Below are positions 45,469 through 54,674 of a stretch of 64,000 nucleotides of DNA, in pieces. Made by a program: the position numbers and the translations under genes. The DNA comes from Sordariomycetes sp. S80-01Y (Eukaryota; Ascomycota; Sordariomycetes): positions 930,001 through 994,000 of the forward strand of contig JAXQJY010000025.1 of NCBI GenBank assembly GCA_037042185.1, in the 5' to 3' direction. How positions within the stretch are numbered: the first letter of the stretch is position 1; every line of letters starts with the position of its first letter. The notes under the pieces are model-generated. The model saw only the letters and a program-made list of their open reading frames with translations, was not told the DNA's origin and ran no database searches.

Positions 45469-48006
45469 TTACTTCCTCACTCCCCGCGCATTAACCTCCC
45501 CCTTCTCTCCGATATTGAGCAACCTGCGGCATTCGGGACAGTACCACTTCGTCGTTCTCGCAGGGATGTCTTCGAGTCCTACGCACTCGAGATGGAACCA
45601 CTCGTTCTTGCAGCCCTGGTTCTTAGTTAGCGGCGCGTTTTCCTTCGACTTGCCGGAAGAAGCACACTTGGGGGCCTCGCTTGAGACCTCCTCCTTTGAG
45701 GGGGGTTTGTTGCTGGGGTTTAAGGGAGTGGACTTAGTGGTGCTCTTGTTGTGGATATTGTGTTTTGTGGAAGCAAAAGGGTTATCGCTAAGGCTTACGT
45801 CGACGTTGTCGCAAGCGATCATCCTGCCGAAGCTGACACGGTTGCACAGGCAATACCGCGCCTCGTCCGGATCGATCGGGTTGCCTTCGTCATCCACTTC
45901 CTCCATCTCCTCAACTGCCACTTCGCCCTTCCTCTTGGTTGTGCGGGCTTTTCTCCTCGGCGCTGCTTTACGCTTCCCCACGGCGGCGCTGCCTCCACTG
46001 CTAGTGGTGCTAACAATGCCTGGAGCAGGTCGCTTGGAGCGTCGGCTAGGCGGTCGTGCCTCGGGGGCAGGTGTGTTTCTGGCGGTGCTTGCACGACGTG
46101 GACGTTCTGTTGTTGAGGGTTGCGGTTCTAGACTTGGAGCTTGACTTCGCGAGGAAAGCCTCCTTGAAGACTCCATCGTCGAGCTCTCAGGCACGCGGGA
46201 CGTTGACCGCCGGACAGGCTGCTCGCGTGTAGTCTGATCCTCTGTGGGCTCGGTCTGTGTGCGCTTCGCTGCATCGCCACGAGTTTCGCGCCTTGCGCTC
46301 TCTCGTGTGGGCATTTCACGCGACGGAGGCACGATAGGAGTTGATGATTTGCGTCTGCTATCCCTCGGGAGAGGAACAGGAGTCTCGACCCTAGGCGGCG
46401 GCGGTCCTATCGCCCCAGCACTGGCTTGACTGGGCGTTGGGGATTTTAACCCTTGACTAGTGTTACTGTGTAGGGGAATGGGAAGAGGGACTGGCGTCTC
46501 GGTCTTCTTGGCTCGTGTTGCGGGCCCAGACGAGGCAGGGGTCTTCGTTTCCGTGACCGATGGTTTGGCCTGGGGCGCCATCTTGCCGTACTGAGGTGGT
46601 GGAACAGGCGTTTCCGTCTTGGTTCGCTTGGCTTGCGGTCGCGAGGAGGGTGTCTCGCCGGTCTCTGGGCCTTCGCTGTTCTCCTCATCATCTCTCTTCC
46701 GTTTCGGATTTGAGCGCGAGCCGTTCCTGCTGTTGAGTTCTTTAGGTGTCTCAGACGGGCTGGCGGAGCCTTGGTTGCCACGGCTCAAGAAGAGCTTCGC
46801 AGTTGCTGCCATCTTCCTGACCGATGCTTCAGCTTCCTCCGCAGCTTGCTTGGCCAGTGCCTCCCTTTTAGACTTCTTCGCTTCATTGAGCTTCATTCCG
46901 CGGTTGTTCGAGGGATCCGTCTCGGGCTTCACGGCGCCAGTGGGCATCTTGGAAGCGTCTTCATCAGCTGATTTGGGGAGCGAGGGCTCGAACGCCGTAC
47001 CCTCCTCCTCAGCCTTTTGCTTTGCCTGCTTGAACTCTTCAGGTCCACGACCAAGCAGCCTAAGCTCTCGTGCCACCATCGTCTCACTAGGCGTCCATGT
47101 CGCGTTCTTCTTCATTCTTTTCCGCAGCTTAGCAAGCTCGTAGTCTGTGAGCTGTAACCACGGAGCATCGGCACTCCCAATAACGGCGTCTGGAGGAGGC
47201 GGTTTCAACAAGGCCGCTGCGTGCGCTGCCAGTTGCTCTGCCGTTGGAGCTGGCACATGAGGTCCGTTTCGAGACGTGCGACTCGCAGACTTGGGAGGTC
47301 TGCTGGTGACAATCTTGATGCGCGGTGTCGGCCCAGGCGTCCTCCGCACAGTGGCAGGAATATCGTCTTCGTCCGAGCTCTCGTCACTGCCGTCGCTGAA
47401 GAAATCGTACTCGATGTCGTATGGTGCAAGAACCTCTCCCGGAACGGTGATCTTTGGAATCTTTGGACGCTTCCTCTCCTGAACGGCTTTCTGGCGCGTA
47501 GCTTGGGGCGATCGCGCCGCGACCGGGCTCTTGAGCTGGTCATCCTCCTTAGGATAGTTATCCATCATGGTCTGTAGCTTCGCCAGCAGCACCTTAGCCT
47601 TATTGTAGTGTCGATCAACGCTTTCGGACATTCTTGTCGCTTCAGCGTGCGCATAAATGCGTGAATTGACGGCTTGGCTCAGCTGCTCCGAGATGTCAGC
47701 GCGAAGCTGCACCGGAGTAGGGCGGTCCGTCGCAGGCAAGGAGGGCAGTTGTCCCCATTGCGATGTGAGCTCATGGACGCGCCTCGATCTATCGACGTAG
47801 TTTTCATCAAGCTTCCCAATGAGAGTCAACGACCGCATCATGTCTGAAGGCAAGTATTCGGTGAAGTCGAGGAAGTCCGTCACGGTGGTTTGCGCATCGG
47901 GGTCGGGTGGTGCCTCGTCGTCGTCTTTGACCGGTCGCGTAGTCGCATCCGCAGAAGCGGAGAGGCCCTTCATCCTTGAGCCGTGGGATTCTACCTGTGC
48001 AGACAT
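45469..48006 (-). CDS. ING-family PHD-finger histone reader
   Basis: Exons 45799-48006 and 45469-45615 are joined across intron 45616-45798, giving 784 residues. The N-terminal ING domain reads DFLDFTEYLPSDMMRSL and continues as coiled helices to about residue 150. The middle is long, disordered and rich in Thr-Pro and basic segments. The C-terminal PHD finger reads YCLCNRVSFGRMIACDN, then after splicing CKNEWFHLECVGLE and KWYCPECRR, the Cys4-His-Cys3 pattern that reads H3K4me3. ING proteins are subunits of histone acetylase and deacetylase complexes. The 183 nt intron has a GTAAGC donor and a GCTAAC branch site, and it is stop-free and in frame, so it could be retained. Confidence 0.93.
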   Translation of the reverse strand: MSAQVESHGSRMKGLSASADATTRPVKDDDEAPPDPDAQTTVTDFLDFTEYLPSDMMRSLTLIGKLDENYVDRSRRVHELTSQWGQLPSLPATDRPTPVQLRADISEQLSQAVNSRIYAHAEATRMSESVDRHYNKAKVLLAKLQTMMDNYPKEDDQLKSPVAARSPQATRQKAVQERKRPKIPKITVPGEVLAPYDIEYDFFSDGSDESSDEDDIPATVRRTPGPTPRIKIVTSRPPKSASRTSRNGPHVPAPTAEQLAAHAAALLKPPPPDAVIGSADAPWLQLTDYELAKLRKRMKKNATWTPSETMVARELRLLGRGPEEFKQAKQKAEEEGTAFEPSLPKSADEDASKMPTGAVKPETDPSNNRGMKLNEAKKSKREALAKQAAEEAEASVRKMAATAKLFLSRGNQGSASPSETPKELNSRNGSRSNPKRKRDDEENSEGPETGETPSSRPQAKRTKTETPVPPPQYGKMAPQAKPSVTETKTPASSGPATRAKKTETPVPLPIPLHSNTSQGLKSPTPSQASAGAIGPPPPRVETPVPLPRDSRRKSSTPIVPPSREMPTRESARRETRGDAAKRTQTEPTEDQTTREQPVRRSTSRVPESSTMESSRRLSSRSQAPSLEPQPSTTERPRRASTARNTPAPEARPPSRRSKRPAPGIVSTTSSGGSAAVGKRKAAPRRKARTTKRKGEVAVEEMEEVDDEGNPIDPDEARYCLCNRVSFGRMIACDNVDVSLSDNPFASTKHNIHNKSTTKSTPLNPSNKPPSKEEVSSEAPKCASSGKSKENAPLTKNQGCKNEWFHLECVGLEDIPARTTKWYCPECRRLLNIGEKGEVNARGVRK

Positions 48007-48303
48007 CGCGAAGGCGGGGAGTTGATGGGGCGAAGGGATTAAGATGTTTGGGAAGCTCTCGCGCGATCGCAGTTCGGGAGGCAGTCGCGTCTGCAGGTGG
48101 GTTCACCAACACACTGACGCCACAGTGCCTGAGGCTGGAGCCGCGTCGTACGTCGGACAACGAGTATTGCCGCCACAGTGGCTGGACTCCTGTGCTCTCC
48201 TAAAACGCCACTACGTTAAGCCAGCCCTGATATAACTGCTTCCAAAATATCGGGAATATGACTATGGGTGATCGAACAAAAAGAAAAATGTCAAAAAAAA
48301 AAA
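48007..48303. other. Intergenic region, ING gene start to U6 3' end
   Basis: About 0.3 kb holds the ING promoter and U6 downstream sequence. No other feature is recognised. Confidence 0.5.
48293..48303 (-). terminator. Pol III T-run terminator of U6
   Basis: Eleven consecutive T on the minus strand directly follow the U6 3' end. This is the expected RNA polymerase III termination signal. A second T-rich stretch follows shortly after. Confidence 0.85.
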
Positions 48304-48455
48304 TAGTTTAGCTCAACTTTGATAAGCGTGTCATCCTTAGTGCAGGGGCCATGCTAATCTTCTCTCTGTTATGACGTTAGTGAAGTTCGAACCGATGCGC
48401 TGAGCGTAAAACTTACGTATCGTTTCAAATTGACTGTATGGGTGGCGAACCACCC
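48304..48455 (-). ncRNA. U6: U6 spliceosomal snRNA with an intron
   Basis: Exons 48417-48455 and 48304-48365 join to about 101 nt across intron 48366-48416. Exon 1 starts with a perfect hairpin GGGTGGTTCGCCACCC and ends AATTTGAAACGATAC. Exon 2 begins AGAGAAGATTAGCATGGC and continues with the universally conserved CCCCTGC, AGGATGACACGC and 3' tail. Spliced, the join recreates ACAGAGA, the region that pairs with the 5' splice site and sits in the catalytic core. The intron has GTAAGT, a CTAAC branch sequence and CAG, all standard spliceosomal signals. A TATATA at 48481-48486 lies at about -26 to -31 and an 11-T terminator follows, as in Pol III-transcribed U6 genes. The 5' end is set by the hairpin and could be off by one or two bases. 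Confidence 0.96.
48385..48393 (-). promoter_or_regulatory. B-box-like element inside the U6 intron
   Basis: GGTTCGAAC matches the Pol III B-box consensus GGTTCGANTCC in its first seven positions. It lies inside the 51 nt intron. Fission yeast U6 is reported to carry its B box within its intron, so the same arrangement here is plausible. Confidence 0.6.
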
Positions 48456-48480
48456 AACTGACTTTTGTCTTATTGTAAAC

Positions 48481-48486
48481 TATATA
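48481..48486 (-). promoter_or_regulatory. TATA box of U6
   Basis: TATATA lies 26-31 bases upstream of the inferred U6 start, the usual distance for a TFIIIB-recruiting TATA element of yeast and fungal U6 genes. Confidence 0.75.
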
Positions 48487-49519
48487 CCCTATTGCTCTGC
48501 TCGATCGCATCCTCTGGCTCTCCCGTTTGCATTTACCTCTCCATCCTCCCATAACTGTCTCAATATATCTGCTTGTGCCTGATCTCGCTTTAAACATGTG
48601 CAGAAACAGCCCGTCGCGCGTGTAGCACATGAGAAACCAACGCAGATTGTCGGTGCAGGTTCACGCTTGGGGCGCGCAGTCAGCTACGACTTAACAAGTC
48701 ATACATTTGTGAACCGGTTGGGTTGATAATATTTCACAAAGCATGAATAGAGTATTCTATCTTGCATTTCTTTGTTAAGAAGGCCGTGTCTGATTGAACA
48801 TCCATTCTGCTGCTTTCACAAGCACCGTGGCTTCAAACATCGGAAGCTACACCTTGGCAACGACACAACTGAGCTGTGGTGTCAAAACCGTGCTTCCAGA
48901 TAAAAAGGCATAAGGTTTCGCGGCACCAGTGAGCCACCAATCACTCATTAAAAAAAAAATGTGATGACATGCATATTTGGCCTAAGTGAAGGAGATGAGA
49001 TCCAAGCCCCTTGTCACCCACCAAGCTTGGCTCCTGGTGTAGCTTCTCTGCTCTGAAGTCTCTTCGCAGTCGTCGTGGTATTATTGAAACTTGTTGTTTG
49101 CCTTGGGTAAATTACAGGAAGTTTTAAGGACTAATAATGGCTTGGATAAAGCCCGACAAGACGCTGAGGGAACTCTGGCGTGCCAACCCATCCCATATCC
49201 ACTCTCCGTCGCAAGCTATGTTTACTCGAGGTTCAGCAGATTCACCCTGTCGCAGTCCAGAATCTACTCGAACTTCCCGCAATATGAGCAAAGTGCAAAA
49301 CTACTAAGAGTGGGTTTGATGAACAAAGAAGATCAATTCATGATATCGCCAGCTAGCGAGGGCTACTTTTCCGCCCAAACCTAAAACAAGGACACTGTCT
49401 GTCATGTAGATGTCATAACTCCCAAGTCCGTGGTCCCTCTAGTAAAGGACGTCCCTACACATGTACTCATCAAAATCATACACGCTCGCCGAAAGCATCG
49501 CTTCCAGACGGCTTGATAT
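48487..49519. other. Intergenic region, U6 promoter to pacC 3' end
   Basis: About 1 kb, relatively A/T-rich with A runs near 48950. It should hold the pacC 3' untranslated end. A 97-residue open frame at 49091-49384 shows no coding features and is not called. Confidence 0.45.
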
Positions 49520-51427
49520 TTAGGCACCAGGCATGCGGAGGATGGGATAGAGCGACGAGCCCTCCCTGGGATGACTCGACTCCCTGGCGGCGGGGCTCTT
49601 GGGGCTCTTGACATCGACATCCATCGGCTCAGCACTTTTCTCGCGCGACCTCTGCTCGCCCTCCTCAAGGTAATCCCTCCTCTCAAGACGACCACGAACG
49701 TACTCCCTCAAGCTCTCAATGACACGCATGTTCTCCAACCAGCGGTCGTACTCAACCTCCTTCTCCCGCGTCGACTCAGAGACGTCGGTATCCTCGGAAG
49801 ACGGCGAAGAGACCGCTTCGCTGGCCTTGGGAGTTGAGGCACCGTCGCGTTCCTCAGGGGCCGAGCGGGGAGGAGCGCCGCGGGCGCGCTGGAGCATACC
49901 ACCAGAGTAGCGACGGCGCTCGTTGCTCTCAAAGGAGGGACCAAGTGTGGTGGTGGTCGACTGGCCGAAGCCTTGGCTCACAGCGGGAAGGCTGGTGGGC
50001 AGGCTAGGGTACATGACAGACGACGTCGTCGAGCTGTGGCGGGACTGCGGGGACATTCCCGATGAAGAAGGGCTGGGGGAGTGCCCTGAGGAGTAGGACA
50101 TGGCACTGGAAGGAGGCGTGACAGCAGGCGTGCCGGTAGACGACAGAGCGCCCAGAGGCGAAGCCATGCTAGCAGCAGACACAGGCTGGTAACCGTCCGT
50201 CTGAACGTGCATATGGCCGGGGGAGCCACGCTGGGCGACGGGGGGCGAGGGGCTGTGACGGAAACCGCCAAACTGGTCGTGGCCGCCGTGAATCTGGACG
50301 CCTGCTGTGGCCTGGTTGGCGTTGTCGTAGATGGTGTCCTGCATCTGGCCAAGGAGGTTGTCGATCTGAACAAGATCCTTCTGTGTACGGGCGTTTGTGG
50401 GCATGGGAAGATAGTACTGCTGGGCGAGGGGGTTTGAAGCCGGGCCGTGACCCATGGGTACGGGCTGCGGAGCGTAGCGCTCGGTCGAGGCCATAGGAGC
50501 TTGTGGGATGGACATGGAACCATGGAGAGGCAACAGAGAGCGGCCGATGGCGTCGTAGGACGTCGGGTTGATCTCTTGACGCTTGGCACTGCTGAAGAAG
50601 TCGTCGACCATGTCAAATGTACGCTTCTGATGGGTAGCGTGAGCCTGGTTGTAGCCAAGGTGCTCGGTGCGCTGGTTGTTCAGAGGCGGCTGGTTGAAGT
50701 AGAGACCGTAGTTAGTCGAGGGCTGGGGCGCGTAGTAGCCTTGGTGAGCAGGGTGGGCAGGGTGCTGGTGCTGGTAGTGCTGGGTGCGCATCTGACCATT
50801 GTGGTCGTAGTAGGAGGGAGCTATGGCGTGTCAGTCTTCGGCCAGAGGCTTTGCGCCATGGCACGTACTCTTGGTGAGGTGTGGTCTGTAGTTCATACCG
50901 CCCTGGTTGTGCTGGTCCTGAGCGTGGCCGGGGCGCACGAGGACTGAGTCGTCGGCATGTGTCTACAAGGGAGCGTCAGCTGTGATCTAGCCGTGAAGAC
51001 ATGGTTGCGCTACCTTGACATGTTTCTTGAGGTCCTGAGGACGCTTGAAGGACTTGCCGCAGAACTCGCACTTGTGAGGCTTCAAGGGAACGTGGACGCG
51101 GATGTGGCTCGTGATGTGGTCGCGCTTGACCGTCGTCGTGCGGCATGAGTTCCAGCCGCAGGTCAAGTTCAAGTTATTCGTGCTCTTGCGGCCGACATGA
51201 CGCTCGCAGATGTGCTCGTAGAGGGTCTCGGGGGTGGGGAACTTCTGGTTGCAGGACTGGTTGTTGGTGTACCAGCGGCAGGTAAGATTGTCGTCGGGCG
51301 CAGTCGAGATGGCAGCACTGGTAGTGCTAGTGGTGCTCGAGGGGGGAGGCGTCGTCGACTTCGAGTCGGCGTTGCTGTTGTTGCTGGACCCTGAGGAGGG
51401 ATTCTGCTCGGGGACCGGGGGCGACAT
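49520..51427 (-). CDS. pacC: pH-responsive transcription factor PacC
   Basis: Exons 51014-51427, 50869-50962 and 49520-50820 are joined across introns 50963-51013 and 50821-50868, giving 602 residues. Three C2H2 fingers begin near residues 50 ([10 protein letters not shown]), 90 (CGWNSC) and 120 ([19 protein letters not shown]), the PacC/Rim101 arrangement in which fingers 2 and 3 read [15 protein letters not shown] follows the fingers, as in other PacC proteins. The long Gln/His/Pro/Ser-rich middle and a conserved-looking C-terminal [19 protein letters not shown] (near residue 520) fit the inhibitory, proteolytically removed half. PacC is processed at alkaline pH and then activates alkaline-expressed and represses acid-expressed genes. 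The ATG at 51427 lies after a non-coding in-frame extension. Confidence 0.97.
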
Positions 51428-53687
51428 GGCTCCGATCCGATCTGAGACTGCGACTCGCACACTGAGATGAAGACGTCGCGGGGGGTGAATGGTGCGCAAA
51501 GTTGACTGAAGCTTTTGGCGTACTTGAATTCAATCGTCAGAAGCGATAATACGCATTTGAAGGAGGAAAACGAGCCTCAGCAGCATTCGGGGGTGTGTTC
51601 TCCCTTTACACTCACACAAGAGCCTGGGCACCAGAAAGAGCGACGAGCGGAAGTCTTGGCAGACTTGGCAGTATCTTGGCGTAACAGGAGATCAAAAGTA
51701 CCTTTTTGTGTGGCCTTTTCATGGGGCTCGTGGAGGTACCGCCTATGTCCGGTACGCCAAGGCTGGCGGCGGAGGAGGGTCAGCCAAGCAATGCCAAGTC
51801 TTGGCGTTCCTTGGCACTCTGGGCACCGCCCCTCCTCGCGAGGCTGCGATTGGCCTTGCGCGACCGGTGGGCGCTGTCCTCCTCACACGACTTTCTCAGA
51901 CAGCGTCAAGCGCCGGTCGACTGACTCCGGGGCGTCCGACTCGCGACATTGCCAGATCGTCATTCTGTTCCTGGGTGAGAGAGGAGAAGCGCGAGGAAAT
52001 TAAGAAGCGGGCAGAAGCCCCGATCAAAACAAGGCGAGGTTTGCCAGCTTTCGGCAACGAGGGGCGCAACACATAGCCTGAAGTCCCCAGGCGGTCCAGA
52101 ACACTCGCGTTGAGCAACCTGCCCCATGCAGCTGGTATTGATCACTGACTCTACCACTCTCCCCCTTCCTGTGCTACAGAAGAACAAGAAGAGGGGCCAG
52201 ACGTTACACGCAACCTGCATCAGGGCAGAGAATCACGACGACGCTTGTGAGAAGGGAAGGGAAGCCCAAGACACCCGAGAAGGCCAAGAAGTCAATCAAG
52301 CTTTCCGCCCGCCAAGACCCAGTGGTCCGCCCCAGCGCCCAGCCTCTGCGGTCCTATCGATAGTCTGCTGAGCAGGATGCGCAGTTACGGTGGCGTCGGT
52401 GGCGCCCTTCTTCTGCCACTCGAAGCCGGAGCAAAGGCGCCTAAGGTTGTGGTGCGCTACCTGCTGGAATGGCAGGAGTGCCACCTGACAACCTGAACTT
52501 CCGAGTCGAACCTAAGTCCCAAATAACCCCGGTTACGACCGCGGGCCAAGAGCGTGGATACCGCCCGTGCCCGCTCCTCATTTATTCAGTCCTCTTATTC
52601 GTATTCACCAGCAAACCGCCGAAGAAAGGATTTAGGCAAAGATTTGGAATGACGGAAGGCGGATTTTGGTTGATTTCAAAGAAAGGCTGTGCGCTGCCCC
52701 AGATTTCCCTCCACAGCAATGGTGATCGCCATCACCAACATCGGTGCCAAGACCGCGCCAAGCGCAGCGGCTTAACCACGTGAAACTCAACCTTCCAGGT
52801 GGGGAGCCTATCTGTCCACCTGGAAGCAGCCTCAGCCTTGTGATTCGAAAGAACGGCTATCTTGACCCGTACGCCCTGGCCCATTGGAAATGTCAGCGCG
52901 ACAATCACAGTAGCAAAGCGACAAAATCTGGTAGTTTTGTTGACGAGGAAGATCAAAATGTTTCATTCTCGAGAGCGGCCGTGCGCCAACGTACTCGAAC
53001 CTTGTCATCCCTCCATCGCCTCCAAAAAAATCCCGTGTTCTCCCACGGCTTTCAAGCCTCCATTCTCGACTAGCTAAGCTTCCCCAGCTACAGCCATGTC
53101 GACGCTATACCCAACTGTATTACCTCCACCAAGATGTTATCTATATAAGTTGGTTTTAGTGGTTTCAACCTGAGTCCAATACTCGTTCAAGAAATAAAGC
53201 AACCACCCCGCTGAACTAGCAGCTCGTTCGGTAATGGTTCACGTAGCTGACGGTTCCAGATTGCTCGCCCGCCAGCCATCAAAATAAAGTGCCAGAAGCT
53301 ATGCACCAAACACCAATAAATGTCGTAAATATGCAAGACCAGCCTGTGGTTCCAGGTACGCGATCCACGCGCGGCGGAAGTAGAGCTCGGTGGGGTGGAA
53401 CATCGTTCGATCGAGCCCCCCACGTATGCTGTGAGCCGAAGACTGTGTAGTGTTTACAGCCAGATATCGCCTCGGGGTGCTGTAGCCAGAGAGTCTCTGT
53501 TGCCGCAAAGTGCCTTTGCGGGCACAGCAAGTAGCAGCGAGTTCATGTCGTCGTGAATAAGATATGCTCCCGAGGTCGCCGCCTCATACATGTCGCGTTA
53601 TGCGTCCTGTCGTCCCGCGCCATGTTTTTCCGAAGCGAATAAAATGATGTGCTCCGCCAACGCCATGCATGCAATGATAGGGGGGTA
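51428..53687. other. pacC upstream region and intergenic space
   Basis: About 2.3 kb separates pacC from the 3' end of the Stb3-like gene. It contains 13 PacC-type hexamers between 51655 and 52762 (the dense cluster is listed separately). No further gene is recognised; short frames are not supported. Confidence 0.5.
51655..51815. promoter_or_regulatory. Cluster of eight PacC consensus sites upstream of pacC
   Basis: GCCAAG or its complement CTTGGC occurs at 51655, 51664, 51675, 51756, 51783, 51793, 51800 and 51810. That is eight sites in 161 bp, 228-388 bp upstream of the pacC start. By chance a 6-mer on two strands is expected about 0.08 times in that length. Five more follow at 52283, 52311, 52545, 52746 and 52757. 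The GCCARG core is the known PacC target, so direct autoregulation is likely but inferred. Confidence 0.8.
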
Positions 53688-54674
53688 TTATACAGAACCA
53701 AGACGAAGCAGCGCCTCAATAGCCTCGCGCTCCTGTGCGTCAGAAGTGCTGGCCAGGGCTGCAAAGTCGATGTTTGGTTGAGGTGCTCGGGCGAACCCGT
53801 GCGAGAATGACCGCGCACCGTCGAATGGCGAGTGAGCGCCTTCGGTCTTTGTGGGGTAGGATTCGGCGCGAAGGGCAGCGGCACCCATCGCAGCCCAGTC
53901 CTCGTCGTCCGTTACGTCTTCGGGGTCGTCGTCCATCATAATGTCGTCTGGCGCCTCGGAGCACGAAGCCGTGCCGGAGTCATCCATGGACATGTCGTCC
54001 GCCACATCGACCATCATGTGGTTGCCCTCATCGTGGGAAAATTTGAATGAGTCATCATCGTGTACCTTGAGACGGTCTTGGCGGATGCCGCCGATGGGAA
54101 TGCCGGACAGGTACGAGGCCGCGTCCAGTGAAGCCTTGCGCTCCTTGGCTGAGCCCCTCTGCTTCGCATCCCAGCGACCCCAACCAACCTTCTCGTACAC
54201 AACGTCTCCGTGCAGTCCTCCCCCCTCCCCACCTCTTCCCTCCAGCGCCCCGACTGTCAGCCTACGCGCCTTGTTGGGCGGGATGCCCGAAAAGCCAGGT
54301 ACCGATGTCGTCAAGTAGCCCATGATGTGACGGATCGCCAGCGGTCCGTGGTTGAGCAGAATGTCGGGGAGATGGTGCTTCGCGAGCATGTTGCAGGTGA
54401 TGGCCCCGGATGCATCGTACGCTGGCGAGACGGAGCGCTTGGAACCGCCGTCCTGCAGCTCAAGGTCCGAGTCGATCGGCTCGAGCTTGACCTTTTGGAG
54501 CTGCGCTCTAAGGCCGTGTGCTGGCAGACCAGGAGATATGGAGTTCGGGGGCGTCGGGAGGTCCAGGGGACGCGCCACAGTCGTAGGCTGGCTCCGATCC
54601 GCTACAACAGTCAAGTTGTCTCGGTTCAAGGAGGCCTGGGGGATATCGCGAGCAGCTGATGCCATGGTAGCCAT
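53688..54674 (-). CDS. Stb3-like Sin3-binding protein
   Basis: This is a single frame of 328 residues. The core from about residue 95 reads ITCNMLAKHHLPDILLNHGPLAIRHI in outline (residues ~92-117), then VPGFSGIPPNKARRLTVGAL and VVYEKVGWGRWDA. This matches the Stb3 domain, which in yeast binds Sin3 and the ribosomal RNA processing element. The N-terminus is Pro/Thr-rich and the C-terminal half is acidic (DDDPEDVTDDEDW). Two ATGs lie at the start (MATMAS); the first is taken. The function in growth-regulated transcription is inferred from the yeast family. Confidence 0.85.
   Translation of the reverse strand: MATMASAARDIPQASLNRDNLTVVADRSQPTTVARPLDLPTPPNSISPGLPAHGLRAQLQKVKLEPIDSDLELQDGGSKRSVSPAYDASGAITCNMLAKHHLPDILLNHGPLAIRHIMGYLTTSVPGFSGIPPNKARRLTVGALEGRGGEGGGLHGDVVYEKVGWGRWDAKQRGSAKERKASLDAASYLSGIPIGGIRQDRLKVHDDDSFKFSHDEGNHMMVDVADDMSMDDSGTASCSEAPDDIMMDDDPEDVTDDEDWAAMGAAALRAESYPTKTEGAHSPFDGARSFSHGFARAPQPNIDFAALASTSDAQEREAIEALLRLGSV

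Noticed and set aside
49091-49384. 97-residue plus-strand frame near the pacC 3' end
   Set aside because: No domain, low-complexity AT-rich context, lies where the pacC 3' UTR is expected.
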